Shown: one piece after another, positions 1-12,300 of the stretch
Position numbering within the stretch: the stretch's first letter is position 1
How the letters are laid out: every line of letters begins with the position of its first letter
Source of the DNA: Pochonia chlamydosporia 170
Lineage: Eukaryota; Ascomycota; Sordariomycetes; Hypocreales; Clavicipitaceae
Reading direction: 5' to 3'
DNA length: 64,000 nt
Assembly: GCF_001653235.2 (NCBI RefSeq)
Contig: NC_035791.1
Coordinates: forward strand, 4,960,001-5,024,000
Made by a program: the position numbers and the translations under genes
The notes under the pieces: generated by a model
The model's database searches: none
The model's input: only the letters and a program-made list of their open reading frames with translations
Told to the model about the DNA's origin: nothing

Positions 1-3000
1 TACTCGTAGAGTCCCGAGTAGACCTTGCCGTAATTGAGCTGCTCACTACCAGGACCAACGGATTTGAAAGGCAACGCAGGAGGGTCGACTTTGGGGTCCA
101 CACCCAGAATATCAAGAACAATCTTTGGCGTTGGGCGATCATTACCTTGACCCACGATAACACCGTCGCAAATTACACAAATCAGCTTTCGTTTGTTGTC
201 ATATTGTAGCGCTGTGAGAGAATCCAACGCCTTCCGCAAGGAGTCTTCACCTTCTGTGTAAGCGGGAACCTGGCAGATGACAAACTTGTCTTGTGGTGAG
301 GGTCGTCGTTTAGACGCGAAGCGAAGCGCTGCAATAAACTTAACCAAGATGACAGAGCAGATGATAATAGTGAAGGCCAGGAGGATCCAGTTGTTCACCG
401 TGCATCTCGGCGTGTCACGGAAGTCCGTAATACCCTTGTAAAAGTTTCGCTGAATGCAGAGCCAACTGTTCATGACCTGGGCGTGCTGAGTCTGGTTTCC
501 AACTGAGTTTTGAATGACCTGGTCCAGGAGTGACTTGACCTCCTGACCAGGATTATTCTTGAAAATGTCGGTAACGCTCTCGTCCAGGAATTTATACATG
601 GCGGCATTCTTATAAATATCCAGTGTGTGGAAATAATCCGTAAGATCAAAGATCTGATTACCGTACATTCCCCATGCGCGCTGCATCTCGTTTCCTTGAG
701 ACTTGACATCGCCCTCACTCCAGACAAGGTCACCTTTGTAGTACTCCTTTATTTTGGGCTCAAAAACGTTCCAGTACCACAGGGAATCATGCAGCTTGCT
801 GGTAGGATTGCCGTAGAAACCCGAGGTGTGAACTGCAGTACTGAACTCCGCAGTATTATTCTGAATCAACCTTGTCGTCTCCGCGATGCCTAGGCCTTTG
901 CATACCTCGTTCAGAGGTGGGAAAATGTAGTTGTCCAAGTCGTATCCAGCCAGAGGCATCATGTTTTCCGTCGTGGTCTTGACATCAGTGTCACTGTGTT
1001 GCTGCTTGTAAAACTTGGTAATGTCGTAGACTTTGCCATAGTGACTGACCCAGAAGTCGTCTCCGCCTTGATGTGTTGCGACCTCTCTCCTGCTCCAGGC
1101 TTTATCAAAATTGGGACAGAGAAGGCGCCCAAACTCAATAATCCAAAAAACAATAATGGCATTGATGAGGAAGATCAGAAACACCAGAACAAACTTTTCT
1201 CTCCACGCCATCCGAACATCAGGACGTCTCATGCGACCGATATATCGCAATAATGGCGACGGAATCCAGAATGTCAAGGCCCAGACAAATCCAACCCACA
1301 CACGGCGACCCATCGAGACTTGTTTCGTCTGAATCTTCTTGTTCTTAGCGAGTTCCGGGTCCATAGTGCCAGTGAAGTCGCCTTCAGGGTTGTAATAGAT
1401 GTCATCTTTGTAAGTGTCGCCCTTGTTGCCTAGTCCATAGTCACCATTACTGACGTTACGCATTGCTGAAGGCGCCACAGATGGAGCAGGATGTGGGCTT
1501 TGTCCAAGACCCAGTTGGCTTTGACTAAAATTGCGAGAGTGTACAAGGTGGTCATTGCTGCCGTTGAAGCTGGGCTCGAGTCCTTGCTGTGGGAAGTAGC
1601 TACTTCCATTAGCGGAGTAGCCAGTGTCAAAGCCGGATCCAAAGGGGTTGACGTTCATGGCCGGCATGTTCATGTCGTTGTGCTCGGGCTTCAGGTCGAG
1701 CATGCTCTCAGCCTCCCACCAAGCACCTTCTCGCATCCATACGCGGTCTTTACCAACGAAAACCTCTCCGTTGCTCCAACCTCGTTCAAGAGCCCAGCTT
1801 TCGATGCCATCTTTGCCATCCTTGCAGCCCAGAATCGAATAACGGCGGACAAACTCGTCAAGGTCAAAGTCGGCAGTGAAATCAAGGTTTCGATTGCGTC
1901 GATTCGCCCATTCTGGCAATCTCCATGAGCGCAGCTGACGCGAGACAGTGCCTGCCGACCAGGCAGAAGTAACAGATGGCAGAGCGGCAAGCTGTGTGGG
2001 GGAGTCGTCAGTTGGGTGTAGAGATAGGTGATACCACAAGCGATTGGACCCCAATACGGCAGGCAAATCGAAACGCCCAGCACGTCCAAGGTTAATGCCT
2101 TCACCATTGATGGGGAAGAGCAGCTTGCGAAGAAAGCCGCCTTCTTCTGCTGCGTAGGCAATCTTTTCAAGGACGACCTCGCGCTTCTCCAGCTCGTGCT
2201 GTCGTTCACGGCCCTCTGGAGTCGTCATGATACCCAAATCCGGACTGACATCTGCCACAGCCTGCTGCATCTCCCGAAGAACTGAGGAGCCCGCAGGTGA
2301 TACATTGACACCGTCTTCAATCATTTCCGTATTGATGCCTTGAGAATCATCAAAAACAGAGCGCATGGAGAGTGCCTTGCCCAAGGTGATTTGGGGCACC
2401 TCCATTACGGTGATGGAGACAGTATCCCCAGAATCTTGGTCGGAAGTTGGAGTTCTCACCCCTCGACCATCGGGAGACTCGTCCCCATTCCTGATACGGA
2501 GCATTTGCGCGCCGATGGCCTCATTTGCTTTGGAAATTACCCAGTCCACGAGAGACTCGTAAAGCCCTCCAATAAATGTCCATCGGTCCTCAGTGCTGCA
2601 CTGTCTGAGAAGAGTCTCAGGATCGATACCCAAGAGGCCACTGACATCTTCGCAAATTTCTTCCAGTGTATCCGATTCTACGCCATAATCCAGAGTATTT
2701 CCGAGCTTCAGCAAACCAGCCAATGTGGAAATGAAGTTTCTATGAGCAGAGCCTTTGATACCAATATCCTTGAGTGCTTGGCGAAAATCATCGGCGGAGG
2801 CACCATCATCGGCAGTTGGGAGGTAGGAAGGTGGATCATAGGTGCCTGACCTCGACAAAAGAGTGTATGAAGATGGACTTTGAAGCCCCAAGAACTCTCT
2901 CTCAGCGGGAGTTGAGGCAGATGTAAGGAGATAGTAGAAAACATCAAAGGCTCGATAGCCCGCCTCGGATGGGATGTTCAGCAGTCCATTGACTGTATCA

Positions 3001-3569
3001 ATGCCCCCCTGAGAAAGGGCAAGCGATGCGGCAGTAAGGTTTCCAGCCAGGTTCAGAGTCAACGTTATACCCAAGGCTGCTTGTCGTGGCGTGGAAGGAT
3101 TGTATGGAGTCACACATCGAAGAAAAGGTTGAACAGCATCAAGGGCTTTGTAGACCGTAGACGGAATCGAGAATGGAAAGCTGGTGAGAAATGGAGTCAA
3201 GACAGACGGCGTTGACTGATGAAGAGAGCTACGGAGTATTTTGATTAGCATTTGAACATAATAGTAAGCCTTAGAAGCTCTCACATACCCAAGAATAACA
3301 CATCCATCTTCGGCTCGTCGACGTGCGTGTTCCCAGGCTTTGGTAGCGAGTGTAGGGTCAACAGTAGGGTTTGCTTGAGCGGCAGTCAGCCAGGTATTGA
3401 CAACCAAGCTGGTGCTGGATTCTAATTGATGAGGCTGAGAGGCGAGATAGATGTTGTGTATGGCGTTCAGCAAGGTAGTCGTCGAAACCTGTGCAGTCTG
3501 AGGGCCACCTGCTCGCTGATTACTAACGCCTTCAGAGCCAACTGAGAATATGGACATGCGGTTCGCCAT
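1..3569 (-). CDS. csmB: Class VII chitin synthase with myosin-like N-terminus (3' end outside window)
   Basis: Polymerises UDP-GlcNAc into chitin at hyphal tips and septa. The start is the ATG complement at 3567-3569. Exon 1 is 3569-3289, one 60-bp intron spans 3288-3229 (donor GTATGT, acceptor CCGTAG), and exon 2 runs from 3228 off the left edge. The frame predicted from the splice agrees with the frame read at position 1, so 1169 residues are visible. The first ~750 residues resemble a degenerate myosin head; unlike its neighbour at 9326 it has no GESGSGKS P-loop. A membrane segment lies near residue 770, a cytochrome-b5-like segment ([12 protein letters not shown]) near 820 and a second membrane segment near 1036. 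The glycosyltransferase domain then begins ([36 protein letters not shown]). The catalytic EDR and QRRRW motifs lie beyond the edge. It is head to head with the class V enzyme, the csmA/csmB (chsV/chs7) arrangement known from Aspergillus and Fusarium. Confidence 0.93.
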   Translation of the reverse strand, partial: MANRMSIFSVGSEGVSNQRAGGPQTAQVSTTTLLNAIHNIYLASQPHQLESSTSLVVNTWLTAAQANPTVDPTLATKAWEHARRRAEDGCVILGYVRASKAYYYVQMLIKILRSSLHQSTPSVLTPFLTSFPFSIPSTVYKALDAVQPFLRCVTPYNPSTPRQAALGITLTLNLAGNLTAASLALSQGGIDTVNGLLNIPSEAGYRAFDVFYYLLTSASTPAEREFLGLQSPSSYTLLSRSGTYDPPSYLPTADDGASADDFRQALKDIGIKGSAHRNFISTLAGLLKLGNTLDYGVESDTLEEICEDVSGLLGIDPETLLRQCSTEDRWTFIGGLYESLVDWVISKANEAIGAQMLRIRNGDESPDGRGVRTPTSDQDSGDTVSITVMEVPQITLGKALSMRSVFDDSQGINTEMIEDGVNVSPAGSSVLREMQQAVADVSPDLGIMTTPEGRERQHELEKREVVLEKIAYAAEEGGFLRKLLFPINGEGINLGRAGRFDLPAVLGSNRLWYHLSLHPTDDSPTQLAALPSVTSAWSAGTVSRQLRSWRLPEWANRRNRNLDFTADFDLDEFVRRYSILGCKDGKDGIESWALERGWSNGEVFVGKDRVWMREGAWWEAESMLDLKPEHNDMNMPAMNVNPFGSGFDTGYSANGSSYFPQQGLEPSFNGSNDHLVHSRNFSQSQLGLGQSPHPAPSVAPSAMRNVSNGDYGLGNKGDTYKDDIYYNPEGDFTGTMDPELAKNKKIQTKQVSMGRRVWVGFVWALTFWIPSPLLRYIGRMRRPDVRMAWREKFVLVFLIFLINAIIVFWIIEFGRLLCPNFDKAWSRREVATHQGGDDFWVSHYGKVYDITKFYKQQHSDTDVKTTTENMMPLAGYDLDNYIFPPLNEVCKGLGIAETTRLIQNNTAEFSTAVHTSGFYGNPTSKLHDSLWYWNVFEPKIKEYYKGDLVWSEGDVKSQGNEMQRAWGMYGNQIFDLTDYFHTLDIYKNAAMYKFLDESVTDIFKNNPGQEVKSLLDQVIQNSVGNQTQHAQVMNSWLCIQRNFYKGITDFRDTPRCTVNNWILLAFTIIICSVILVKFIAALRFASKRRPSPQDKFVICQVPAYTEGEDSLRKALDSLTALQYDNKRKLICVICDGVIVGQGNDRPTPKIVLDILGVDPKVDPPALPFKSVGPGSEQLNYGKVYSGLYE

Positions 3570-4331
3570 CTTGGGCAATAGTTAGCCCAGTGATGTCCAC
3601 GATGGGACGTCGGCGGCTGAGATGAACTCGATGGATGTTGGTTCGATTTTTTTTTGGCGGCAAGACTCGGCCGATTCGAGGCGAAGGTTTCGATTTTGAT
3701 GTCAAAACAATGGATCGACTGGAAGAATAGCAGCAGAGATCCGAGTGAGAAAAGCTGGGAGACAAGTGGTGGTAAATGGACGTGTCGAGGAAAATACACG
3801 AGTTCTCCTTTTTTGTCCACGGCACCGTCGAATTGGACAGACAGAGCTGAGGTGACTGGGCAGCGTAAGAAGCAACGGAAAGGATATTAACGATAGAAAG
3901 GAAGCTGCCAAAGCGAGTGAGGCAGGCCTCAGCAAGGCTTGAGGGCAATAAAATCAACAAGCAACGGAAATAAGCCAACGATGAAGCTTTTTCAAGAGAA
4001 CCAAGAATGAATAGAATACAGGACAAGAGTGGGTGAGGGCGCTGGTGGTGCCACAGCCAAAGCAATCGCGCTGATTTTGGAATGGACTAATGAGACCAGA
4101 CTCAATGGTATTGGTATGGCCAGGCACGGCCGGGAGTGTCTGGTTGTGAAGAACAAGTCGAGAGGAGGACCATGGTCTCAGGTATTGCGTCGGGCCAGAA
4201 AGACCAAAAGTGCAACTATACCCACAGGGCGTGCGGTAGCTCAGCGCACCACCGTTAGCTCCCACAGGGGCTATCGGCGCCGACGATGGTGCCGCTCAGC
4301 CTGGAAGGGGTACGAACATTCAGGTCTGGGT

Positions 4332-4357
4332 CTGGTCTGGTGGCCTGGCCAGACCAG
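4332..4357. repeat. 9-bp inverted repeat with 8-bp loop
   Basis: CTGGTCTGG at 4332-4340 is followed after 8 bases (TGGCCTGG) by its exact reverse complement CCAGACCAG at 4349-4357. It lies within the chitin synthase intergenic region. Related CTGG/CCAG runs occur at 24011-24033. Confidence 0.6.
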
Positions 4358-4845
4358 GGCCATGGACCAGCGTGATCGCCGACACGGGGTCCACGGGCTG
4401 TGCATCAGGTCTCTCTGTCCGACTACTTTGACAGCACAGCACACACCTGATGTCCAGTAATCTGGTTGTGCCCAATTGACCTAATCCCGCCCATCTTTCA
4501 CTGAACTTCCAGTACCTCAGTACCTGGCGAAGGTACCAGACTTCAATGTTGAATATCAAGCAATTTGTGGCCCTAACGTTGGACCTGTTGGCGGCCCAAG
4601 CCGTTTCCCCGCTGCCCTACCACCACCTCGAAGTGGCAAATTCAGCATAGCAGTACGCCACACATACACTGGAGCTCGAATTAGGCGCTGGTAAACAATG
4701 ACCTCTGGAGCCTCAGAGCTTCAACACACAGCTGGACCTGTTGGTTGCTCCGGTAAGCACGCCAGTCAGCCAGTCACAATCAAGCGAAGCTCGGTTATCT
4801 GCCCATCCTTCACAGCACAGCAGGCAGCGATCTTCAGAGCAAGTC

Positions 4846-4864
4846 TTTTTTTTTTTTTTTTTTT
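4846..4864 (+). repeat. Poly-T tract (T19)
   Basis: Nineteen consecutive T on the plus strand inside the 5.8-kb chitin synthase intergenic region. A homopolymer of this kind can exclude nucleosomes; no other role is visible. Confidence 0.9.
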
Positions 4865-5615
4865 GCTTCTTTCCTGTCCTGCCCCCTTTTCCAGATTTAC
4901 CCAAAGACAAGAACGCAAAGGATTCACTGCTTGAGGATTCGCTTGGATTCGTTCTCGTCCGTTTCTACCAGGTACTCCGGATCGCAGTGAGCTGATGCCC
5001 CCTCACGTGAAGCGGAGCTGGGAGAAAGTTGACGATGAAAATACGAAGAGGCGACATGCGGCTCCACGCTGGCGCGGGCAAAGTCGAAACCTTGTTGCCA
5101 GCAACCACCCCATCCATCACCAGCATTGACCAACCACGAGCCATTTAAAACGGCAGTGGCCGCTCGTATCCCGAAAAAGATGTCTGGTGCATTGAGCACG
5201 CGAAGGAGGGTGGGAATGCTGAGTGGACACACAACATAACATGGGGCAACACGGGCCAGACAGCATTCTAATCTTGGACCGGAGTGTTGAGTTTGAAGAC
5301 CAGACTGCATATTGCTGCGCCTCGTCCGTCACGCCGCAGTTCCCCATGATGGAAACTTGACTGCTGCAGAACCAAGTCACTGACTGGATGGAGTCTTGAC
5401 AGGCTCTATCAATTTTTTTCGTGCCTTCGGTCTATCGATTCCTCGTTTACGTGCTCCACGCGCTACGAGCCTACCTCAACGAACTTGAAGAAGACCATCG
5501 TGCACTGGTCCATGGTGGGCGATGTCTATTTTTATGGGCCAAATAGCAAGCAATGGCCACTTGGCTCTGGATCTTGCGAGCGATCCTCCGGATATGGACA
5601 ATGAGCCCCGTTGCA

Positions 5616-5630
5616 CGGAGTACGGAGTAC
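5616..5630. repeat. Tandem CGGAGTA motif
   Basis: Two head-to-tail copies of CGGAGTAC, the second starting inside TACGGAGTAC at 5621-5630. The same motif recurs in most long intergenic regions of this window. Confidence 0.7.
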
Positions 5631-8380
5631 CAACCTTTGGGATCACTGTCTTGTCCTTGGCATCACTGCCAGCATGACACAGCAGCCAAGCACTGAGTGA
5701 GCTGCTGCGACAACGGTTTGTTGCAAAACAAATGAGACACGGAGCCTAATTCCACGGCCTGATGAACGTAACTAGTCATTCCGGTGCGTGCTACCGAACA
5801 ATTTATATTCCGTACAGAGTGCGGAGTACGGTGTACAGCAGGTAATAAATGCAGAGTCGGAGCTGAAAAACCAAGGACCCAAAGGTGCCGAACACTCCAA
5901 ACTGCATCAGCGAATGCCTCTGCATGGAGAGTTTGCGCTATTCCTTACACCAGACGGCTGCCTATGCCTTCGACAACAATCTTCAACCCAAATTTGTGCA
6001 GTTCTTTGGTCTTCCACCTCCACCTTACCAACCAAGAAATCTAGATGAGATGGAGCCAATTATGGCCCAGCCGCCAAACCTGGGGAGTGCCTCTCTCCAC
6101 CTCTCATGATGGAGATGTCGCAAAAACAACTTCTTATGTCGCTGACGAATGCACGTAGTACTCATTATTCTCCGTAACTGCTAGTTGCCCGTGCCACCAG
6201 CATATTTCGTCATTTTACAGTATCAAAAGGTCTTGACGAGGGCCAGTTTTGAGAAAATTTTATGGAGTCCTCTACTCGTGGTCGCATTTTTTGTCTCACA
6301 CACCGGAATTCTAATAAATTTGAGCCAAAGAAATTGTCATCACACACAGCATATAATTGCGACTGACCGTCGTGCAGTGGTACACGACAGAGTCATCTAA
6401 GTTCTCCTATGCTTTCAACTTTACAGAGCTGGAGCCTTCGATTCGACCTTGCAAAGTCTAGTCTCGTTTGTTGTCAAACAAATAATGACCAAGCGGCGTG
6501 GCGCCTGTTGCACCCATCACAATTGCGGTCATAGACAGTCTCCTTGAGATTGTATTTTTCTTTTTTCAGTTCTACCCCTGAATCTTGGGGCAAAGTCCGA
6601 ATAGTCTATTTCTTTCCAGGAGCCACCTGTTAACCAGGCACCCAATTGAGCATCAAAGAAGGGCGGTCACACATTCCTTTGAGACAGGCCGCCTGCATTG
6701 GGAAAAATTTGAGAACCGTGAGAGCGGCGGGCATGGTCCAGTCGTCAATCTCGATGCACACAATTGCTGCGAATCATGCGTGACGTTGATGCATGCCACA
6801 TGTCAACTGACGAAGAGATGAGGAGAGATCTCCATCTTTTGCTCTTGTTTGCCGTTCGCCATTCGACAAGTATCATGGAATCAAACAATTGCCCATATTT
6901 GCCTGCTTGTTATGTACGAATAGCGTCAGACGCCTTTCCTTATCGAACACACTTACAATATCTAATTAAAATCTTCTGATTGCCAAAGACGCTGGCTTCG
7001 GCTCCCTTTCGGCACTGGATATGATGGTCCTGGGCGCCTGAGAAGGGGCTCACGACCAGGTCAGGGGTAAGAAGCTGCATCACCCTCAGCAACCATCAAG
7101 AACACACACAGCACACTGTGCGCAATGGTGCACAGTCGTAAGCTACCCAAGGGATCCGGGCTGCCGAACAGGAAAAAAAAGCACGCTAGCATCGCCATCC
7201 ATCCTCAGTATCCCTGTCTGGCGATGTTCTCATCTCCCGCCTCCTGGTCCCAGCAAGCCAAATGGGCACAACCAAGGGGACAGCTGGAGTCAGAATAATT
7301 CTTGATCTCGGAATAAAATTGGTTATCAATTCAAGCTGATCATTGTAGGGACATAATGAACGACTGGAGAAAGCCAGCTTCGAAAACCGACACAGACGTA
7401 CGGAGTATAGGGCAACGAAAGATACGAGACATGAAGTGTCAAGGGGAGAGGATCTGCGAACTGACGCATGCAGCAAACAAGAGTCACATCTGGTGTACCA
7501 CACACAGCACAGGCTTGTCGATCCGTACTGCACAATGCTGTATGAAGCACGGAGTATATTCAACCTAGGAACCCAAGAAAAAAGAAGACAAGCCTGGCAA
7601 ACTTCGAAGTTAGGACCGATAATCTATCTCTTGTCCGAGGCATGGCCTCTGGTGGTGGCAGAGGTAACGGATTCATTTACTTTCTGGTCTGGCAGCCGAG
7701 TCATCAACCACCAGCATCGACTCCATCTTCAGTTTATTTCAAAATCATGAACCGCACATCAATCGGCCCCACACATCGCATGACAGTCTTTTCACGCAAG
7801 GGCAATAGGCAATGCCGGCTCACGGATGTCCTTGCAGACTGGCGGGCCTCGGAGTTGTGCAGGGGGTGAGCCTGGCCCTGCTAGTGCCATCCTTGTCATG
7901 GTCTCGATCCGATGAGCCTCCAAAAAGTCAGAAAATTTTCCAAGGCCAGCAAACATCCCCTGTTGGCAGCACTGCCTTTGCGTGTCCTTCCCATGGATTT
8001 GAATTTTCGACTTCGTGGCAAGCCAAGCGCTTGTGATTGTGACAATGTCTCGTTCTGTCGTTGAATCATTGGCGCGTCACGTATTCAGAGCTCCGCAGGC
8101 AATATATGGCAGTCGAACACATTGCAAAGATTCGATGGGTGGGTAATGGACAGCATACCAGACAGATAGCCTCAGCTTTCAGGATTGTGGCTTATACAAC
8201 AAATGGTGGGAGACGGTTTGTTGACACACGCACAAGACATCACGAAGACCGTGTTGACGATGCAGCATCAGTGACGCGTGAGCTTGGACTTGGGCTTGAA
8301 TGTAGCAGACCTGGAACCATGGACCAAGTTTTTACGACAAGCTCATTGTCTTCCGCACTCCGCTGAAAATTAGGCATTGT

Positions 8381-8422
8381 TACTCCGTACAAGGCAGTGT
8401 GATCCTGCTCATCTACGGAGTA
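8381..8422. repeat. Inverted TACTCCGTA / TACGGAGTA pair
   Basis: TACTCCGTA (8381-8389) and its reverse complement TACGGAGTA (8414-8422) form a 9-bp inverted repeat with a 24-base spacer, about 0.9 kb upstream of the class V chitin synthase ATG. Confidence 0.6.
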
Positions 8423-9325
8423 CCAGACTGTATATCCATCCACTCGAAACACCCTGCATGCCGTATGCACATCAATCTGCCATCGCAATCCACAACCTGT
8501 GGTTCGTCCATCGACACAGCACCAGTGTCGCCTTGGCTTCGCGTAGCACGACTCTAGTGGAGTGATGGAGGGTAACAGACCAGAGCAAGTTGCTGGCTCC
8601 CTGTAGGGCGACACATCAAGACTGAAGTGCCCGTAAGAACGGGTTCAAGGCGGTGCGCTTTTGGTCTCTGCCGGTCGCCGTAGCCTTTGGCTCGTGTTAG
8701 TCCAGGCACAGGTGAAGAGGTGTGTGATCAATGTTACAGGACCAGGCCGAACCAGAGGCAAATACTTGACCCAAGAACCCACAGGCATGGCATGCCTGCC
8801 ATCCATCCACCTGGACTAGGTCAAGCACTAGGTATTCTGGACCTGGTTCAGGCAAAGAAAACATCTATCCCCTTTATTCTGTCGTTGCCAGAGGACGACG
8901 TTGACAATCATAACCTCAACGGAGTCAAAGTCAGACCGTGGCTTGCGTGAGGACCTTTCGCAAGCCGGCTCCGCGGCTTCATCTTGTTCTTGGTTTCTTA
9001 CACTCGCTTTTTCTTTGCTAAATTAACATCGAGGGCTCGTCACCTCGTACACCAACCAGATCTCTCGTTATCCGGACACGTCCTTGTCCATCAATCAGTC
9101 CACGCTCGATTCACCGTTATTCCGACACTCGGACATTCCCCAAGTTCACTCGATCCTCTGATTCATTGATAGACCATCGTTTTCAACACCCTGTCGTGCG
9201 AATCTAATACCTCTCTCCGTTTGAGTAAACGGCCTCGAACTCTCGTTGTTTCCGATTTCTGTGCTTTTATATTTTGATTTCGAAACAAAACCTCTTCCGG
9301 CAGCCCAGCTGGATTCGTGCCGACC

Positions 9326-12300
9326 ATGGCATCGACACTTCCACCCTTGGGCGGCGGCAACGGAGGGGCTCACACTCAACATTCGTTACCCTCGCTGCCA
9401 GCACATCTCCAATCCGATACGCACATCACCGGACACTTGGCTAGTCGATTTCATGTGTCCCATCCAACTGCCAAGCTGTCCTCACATGCTCTGGTGTGTC
9501 TAAATACCTACACATCCTCCAGCAAAGGGCCAGATGGCGGTAAACCTGGCAGCGCCATGGCTGGCGCCGAAGACATGGCCGATCGTGCTTGGACAAGACT
9601 CGGTCATCGATCAGAGAACCAAGCTGTAGTGTTTCTGTAAGTCTGTCAATATGTGGAATGTTACTCTCCAATTATTGCTTTCCTAGAGTGACTAACGTGA
9701 GCTTCAAAACAGGGGTGAATCTGGATCTGGCAAATCAACCATTCGGAGCCATTTGCTCACTGCCTTGTTGGACAAGTCGTCTACTCCTCTATCGAACAAG
9801 TTGTCTCTTGCCGCATATGTCTTTGATTCTCTCACAACTACCAAGACTGCCACTACTCCCACGGCTTCCAAGTCTGGTCTTTTTTATGAATTGCAGTACG
9901 ACACCTCGGCGACAACGAACCCCATCCTCATTGGTGGTAAGCTCCTTGATCACCGGCTGGAACGAAGCCGGATTGCCGACGTTCCCACCGGAGAGCGAAA
10001 CTTTCACGTACTCTACTATCTCTTGGCCGGCACCAGCCAAGCCGAAAAAACCCATCTTGGTCTTGACGATGGTGCCAGCGGATCTAAACGTTGGAAGTAC
10101 CTTGGTCACCCCACTCAGCTCAAGGTTGGCATTAACGATTCTGAGGGCTTTCAGCTTTTTAAAACAGCCCTGAAAAAGCTCGAGTTTCCCAGGAGTGACA
10201 TCGCCGAGATTTGCCAAATTCTGGCCGCCATTCTTCATATTGGCCAACTTGAGTTTGAGTCCACCAACAATACCAGCGCCACTGGTGATGATAGTGGCGG
10301 TTTCTCTCACGAAGGTGGCCAGACCTCGACCACTGTCAAGAATAAAGATGTTCTCGGCATCGTTGCTGCCTTTCTGGGTGTAAGTGCTGGGGACCTTCAA
10401 AGCACTCTAGGCTACAAGACCAAGATGATTCAAAAAGAGCGTGTCACGGTGATGCTTGATCCTACTGGCGCACGAGCGCACGCCAACGAGTTGGCTAGGA
10501 CATTGTACTCCCTCCTCGTGGCTTGGATTTTGGAAACCGTCAACCAGAAAGTTTGTGCCCCAGAGGAAGACATCGCCAACACCATTTCCATTGTCGACTT
10601 CCCTGGCTTCGCGCAGCAGTCTGCTACCGGCTCCACGCTCGACCAACTTCTCAATAATGCTGCGACTGAAGCTATTTATAATGTCACCTTGCACAACTTC
10701 TTCGACCGCAAAGCTGAAATGTTGGAGTCAGAAGAAGTCAGTGTCGCCCCAACTAGCTACTTTGACAATTCGGACGCCGTTAAAGGCTTACTAAAGGCTG
10801 GAAATGGCCTTCTGAGTATCCTCGATGACCAAACACGACGCAATAAGACTGATATCCAGCTGCTTGAAAGCTTGAGAAAGAGATTCGAAGGCAAGAACCC
10901 AGCTATTGAGGTCAGCTCTGCCACTGCAAAGTTGCCTGGCAGCAACTTCTACACCGAAAACACAGCTGCTGCCTTCACCATTAGACACTTTGCAGGCGAG
11001 GTTGAGTACCCTGTTAGGGGTCTCATCGAGGAAAACGGCGAAGTTGTCTCGGTCGACTTGCTCAACATGTTCAACTCCACCAAGAGTGAGTTTGTTGGTA
11101 GACTGTTTGGTCAAGATGTACTCCAAACTGTCAATCACCCAGTCGAGAAGTCAACTGTTATGCAGGCCACCATCAGCTCCAAACCTATGCGAGCACCAAG
11201 TGTAATGTCTCGTAAGGGTGGACGAGGCCGTGCGCTTGCGGCCCAGCGGCGTCAACAAGAAAGCAATCTTTTCGACAGTGGCAACCCGACCAGCGGATCC
11301 CGCAGTCCCAAAGGAGGCAACAAAGCTGGCATTGATCAAGGTGCTTCTGGGCAATTTCTCTCTTCTTTGGACAACGTCCAGAAGGCTGTCATGGAACCCG
11401 GCACAAATTCTTACTTTGTGTTTTGCTTGAAACCCAATGATCGCCGGATCGCCAACCAGTTCGACAGTAAATGTGTCCGCACGCAGGTCCAGACCTTTGG
11501 CATCGCCGAAATCAGCCAAAGATTGCGGTCTGCTGATTTCAGCCTGTTCCTCCCCTTTGGTGAATTTCTTGGAATGGCCGATGCCGAGACAATCTTGGTT
11601 GGCAGTGAAAGAGAGCGTGCGGAGATGGTCATTGAAGAAAAACGCTGGCCTAGCAACGAAGTCCAGGTTGGGTCTACGGGTGTCTTCCTCAGTGAGCGGT
11701 GCTGGATGGAGGTTGCTCGTCTAATTGAGGGCTCCGCGGGCCAAGGTCGCTACGCTCTGCCTTCATCAGATGGCTATGGCAACGATGCACTGACGCCTGG
11801 AGAGCGTGATGTCTTTGGCGCCTCCAAGGAACAGCTCTTGTCCGGAGGTAACACACCACTCATGTATGGCGAGAAGGGCAGACCTGGCTACTTTGGCTCT
11901 GACGATGCTCGGTCGGAAGCTGGCGTCTCTGCAATTGGTGGCGGAGATATGTTCAAGAACTTCGACACTCGTGAGCAGATGGCCGAGCGTGGTAATGAAA
12001 AGACCCTCGAGGAAATCGAAGAGTACAAAGACTCACCCAGCAGAAAGCGTTGGGTCTTTACAGTCTACTTCCTCACTTGGTTCATTCCCGACTTTCTCAT
12101 CCGATGGATCGGCCGCATGCCCCGAAAAGATGTTCGTATGGCCTGGCGAGAGAAGGTGGCCATCAACATGCTCATCTGGTTCATGTGTCTGGTTGCTGCA
12201 TTCTTCATCGTTGTGTTTCCAATGCTCATTTGCCCGAAACAAAATGTCTTTAGTGCCGAAGAACTGTCGTCGCACGATGGCAAGGATGGACACTCGGCTT

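Larger units (their letters stand above)
3570..9325. promoter_or_regulatory. Shared upstream region of the divergent chitin synthase pair
   Basis: This 5.8 kb separates the start codons of two divergent chitin synthases. Only short overlapping reading frames occur, none with recognisable protein features. It holds a T19 tract (4846-4864), a 9-bp inverted repeat (4332-4357) and several copies of a TACGGAGTA motif (5616-5630, 7399-7407, 8381-8390, 8414-8422). The last ~300 bp before 9326 are pyrimidine-rich, as in a fungal 5' leader. I cannot exclude a small spliced or noncoding transcript. Confidence 0.6.
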
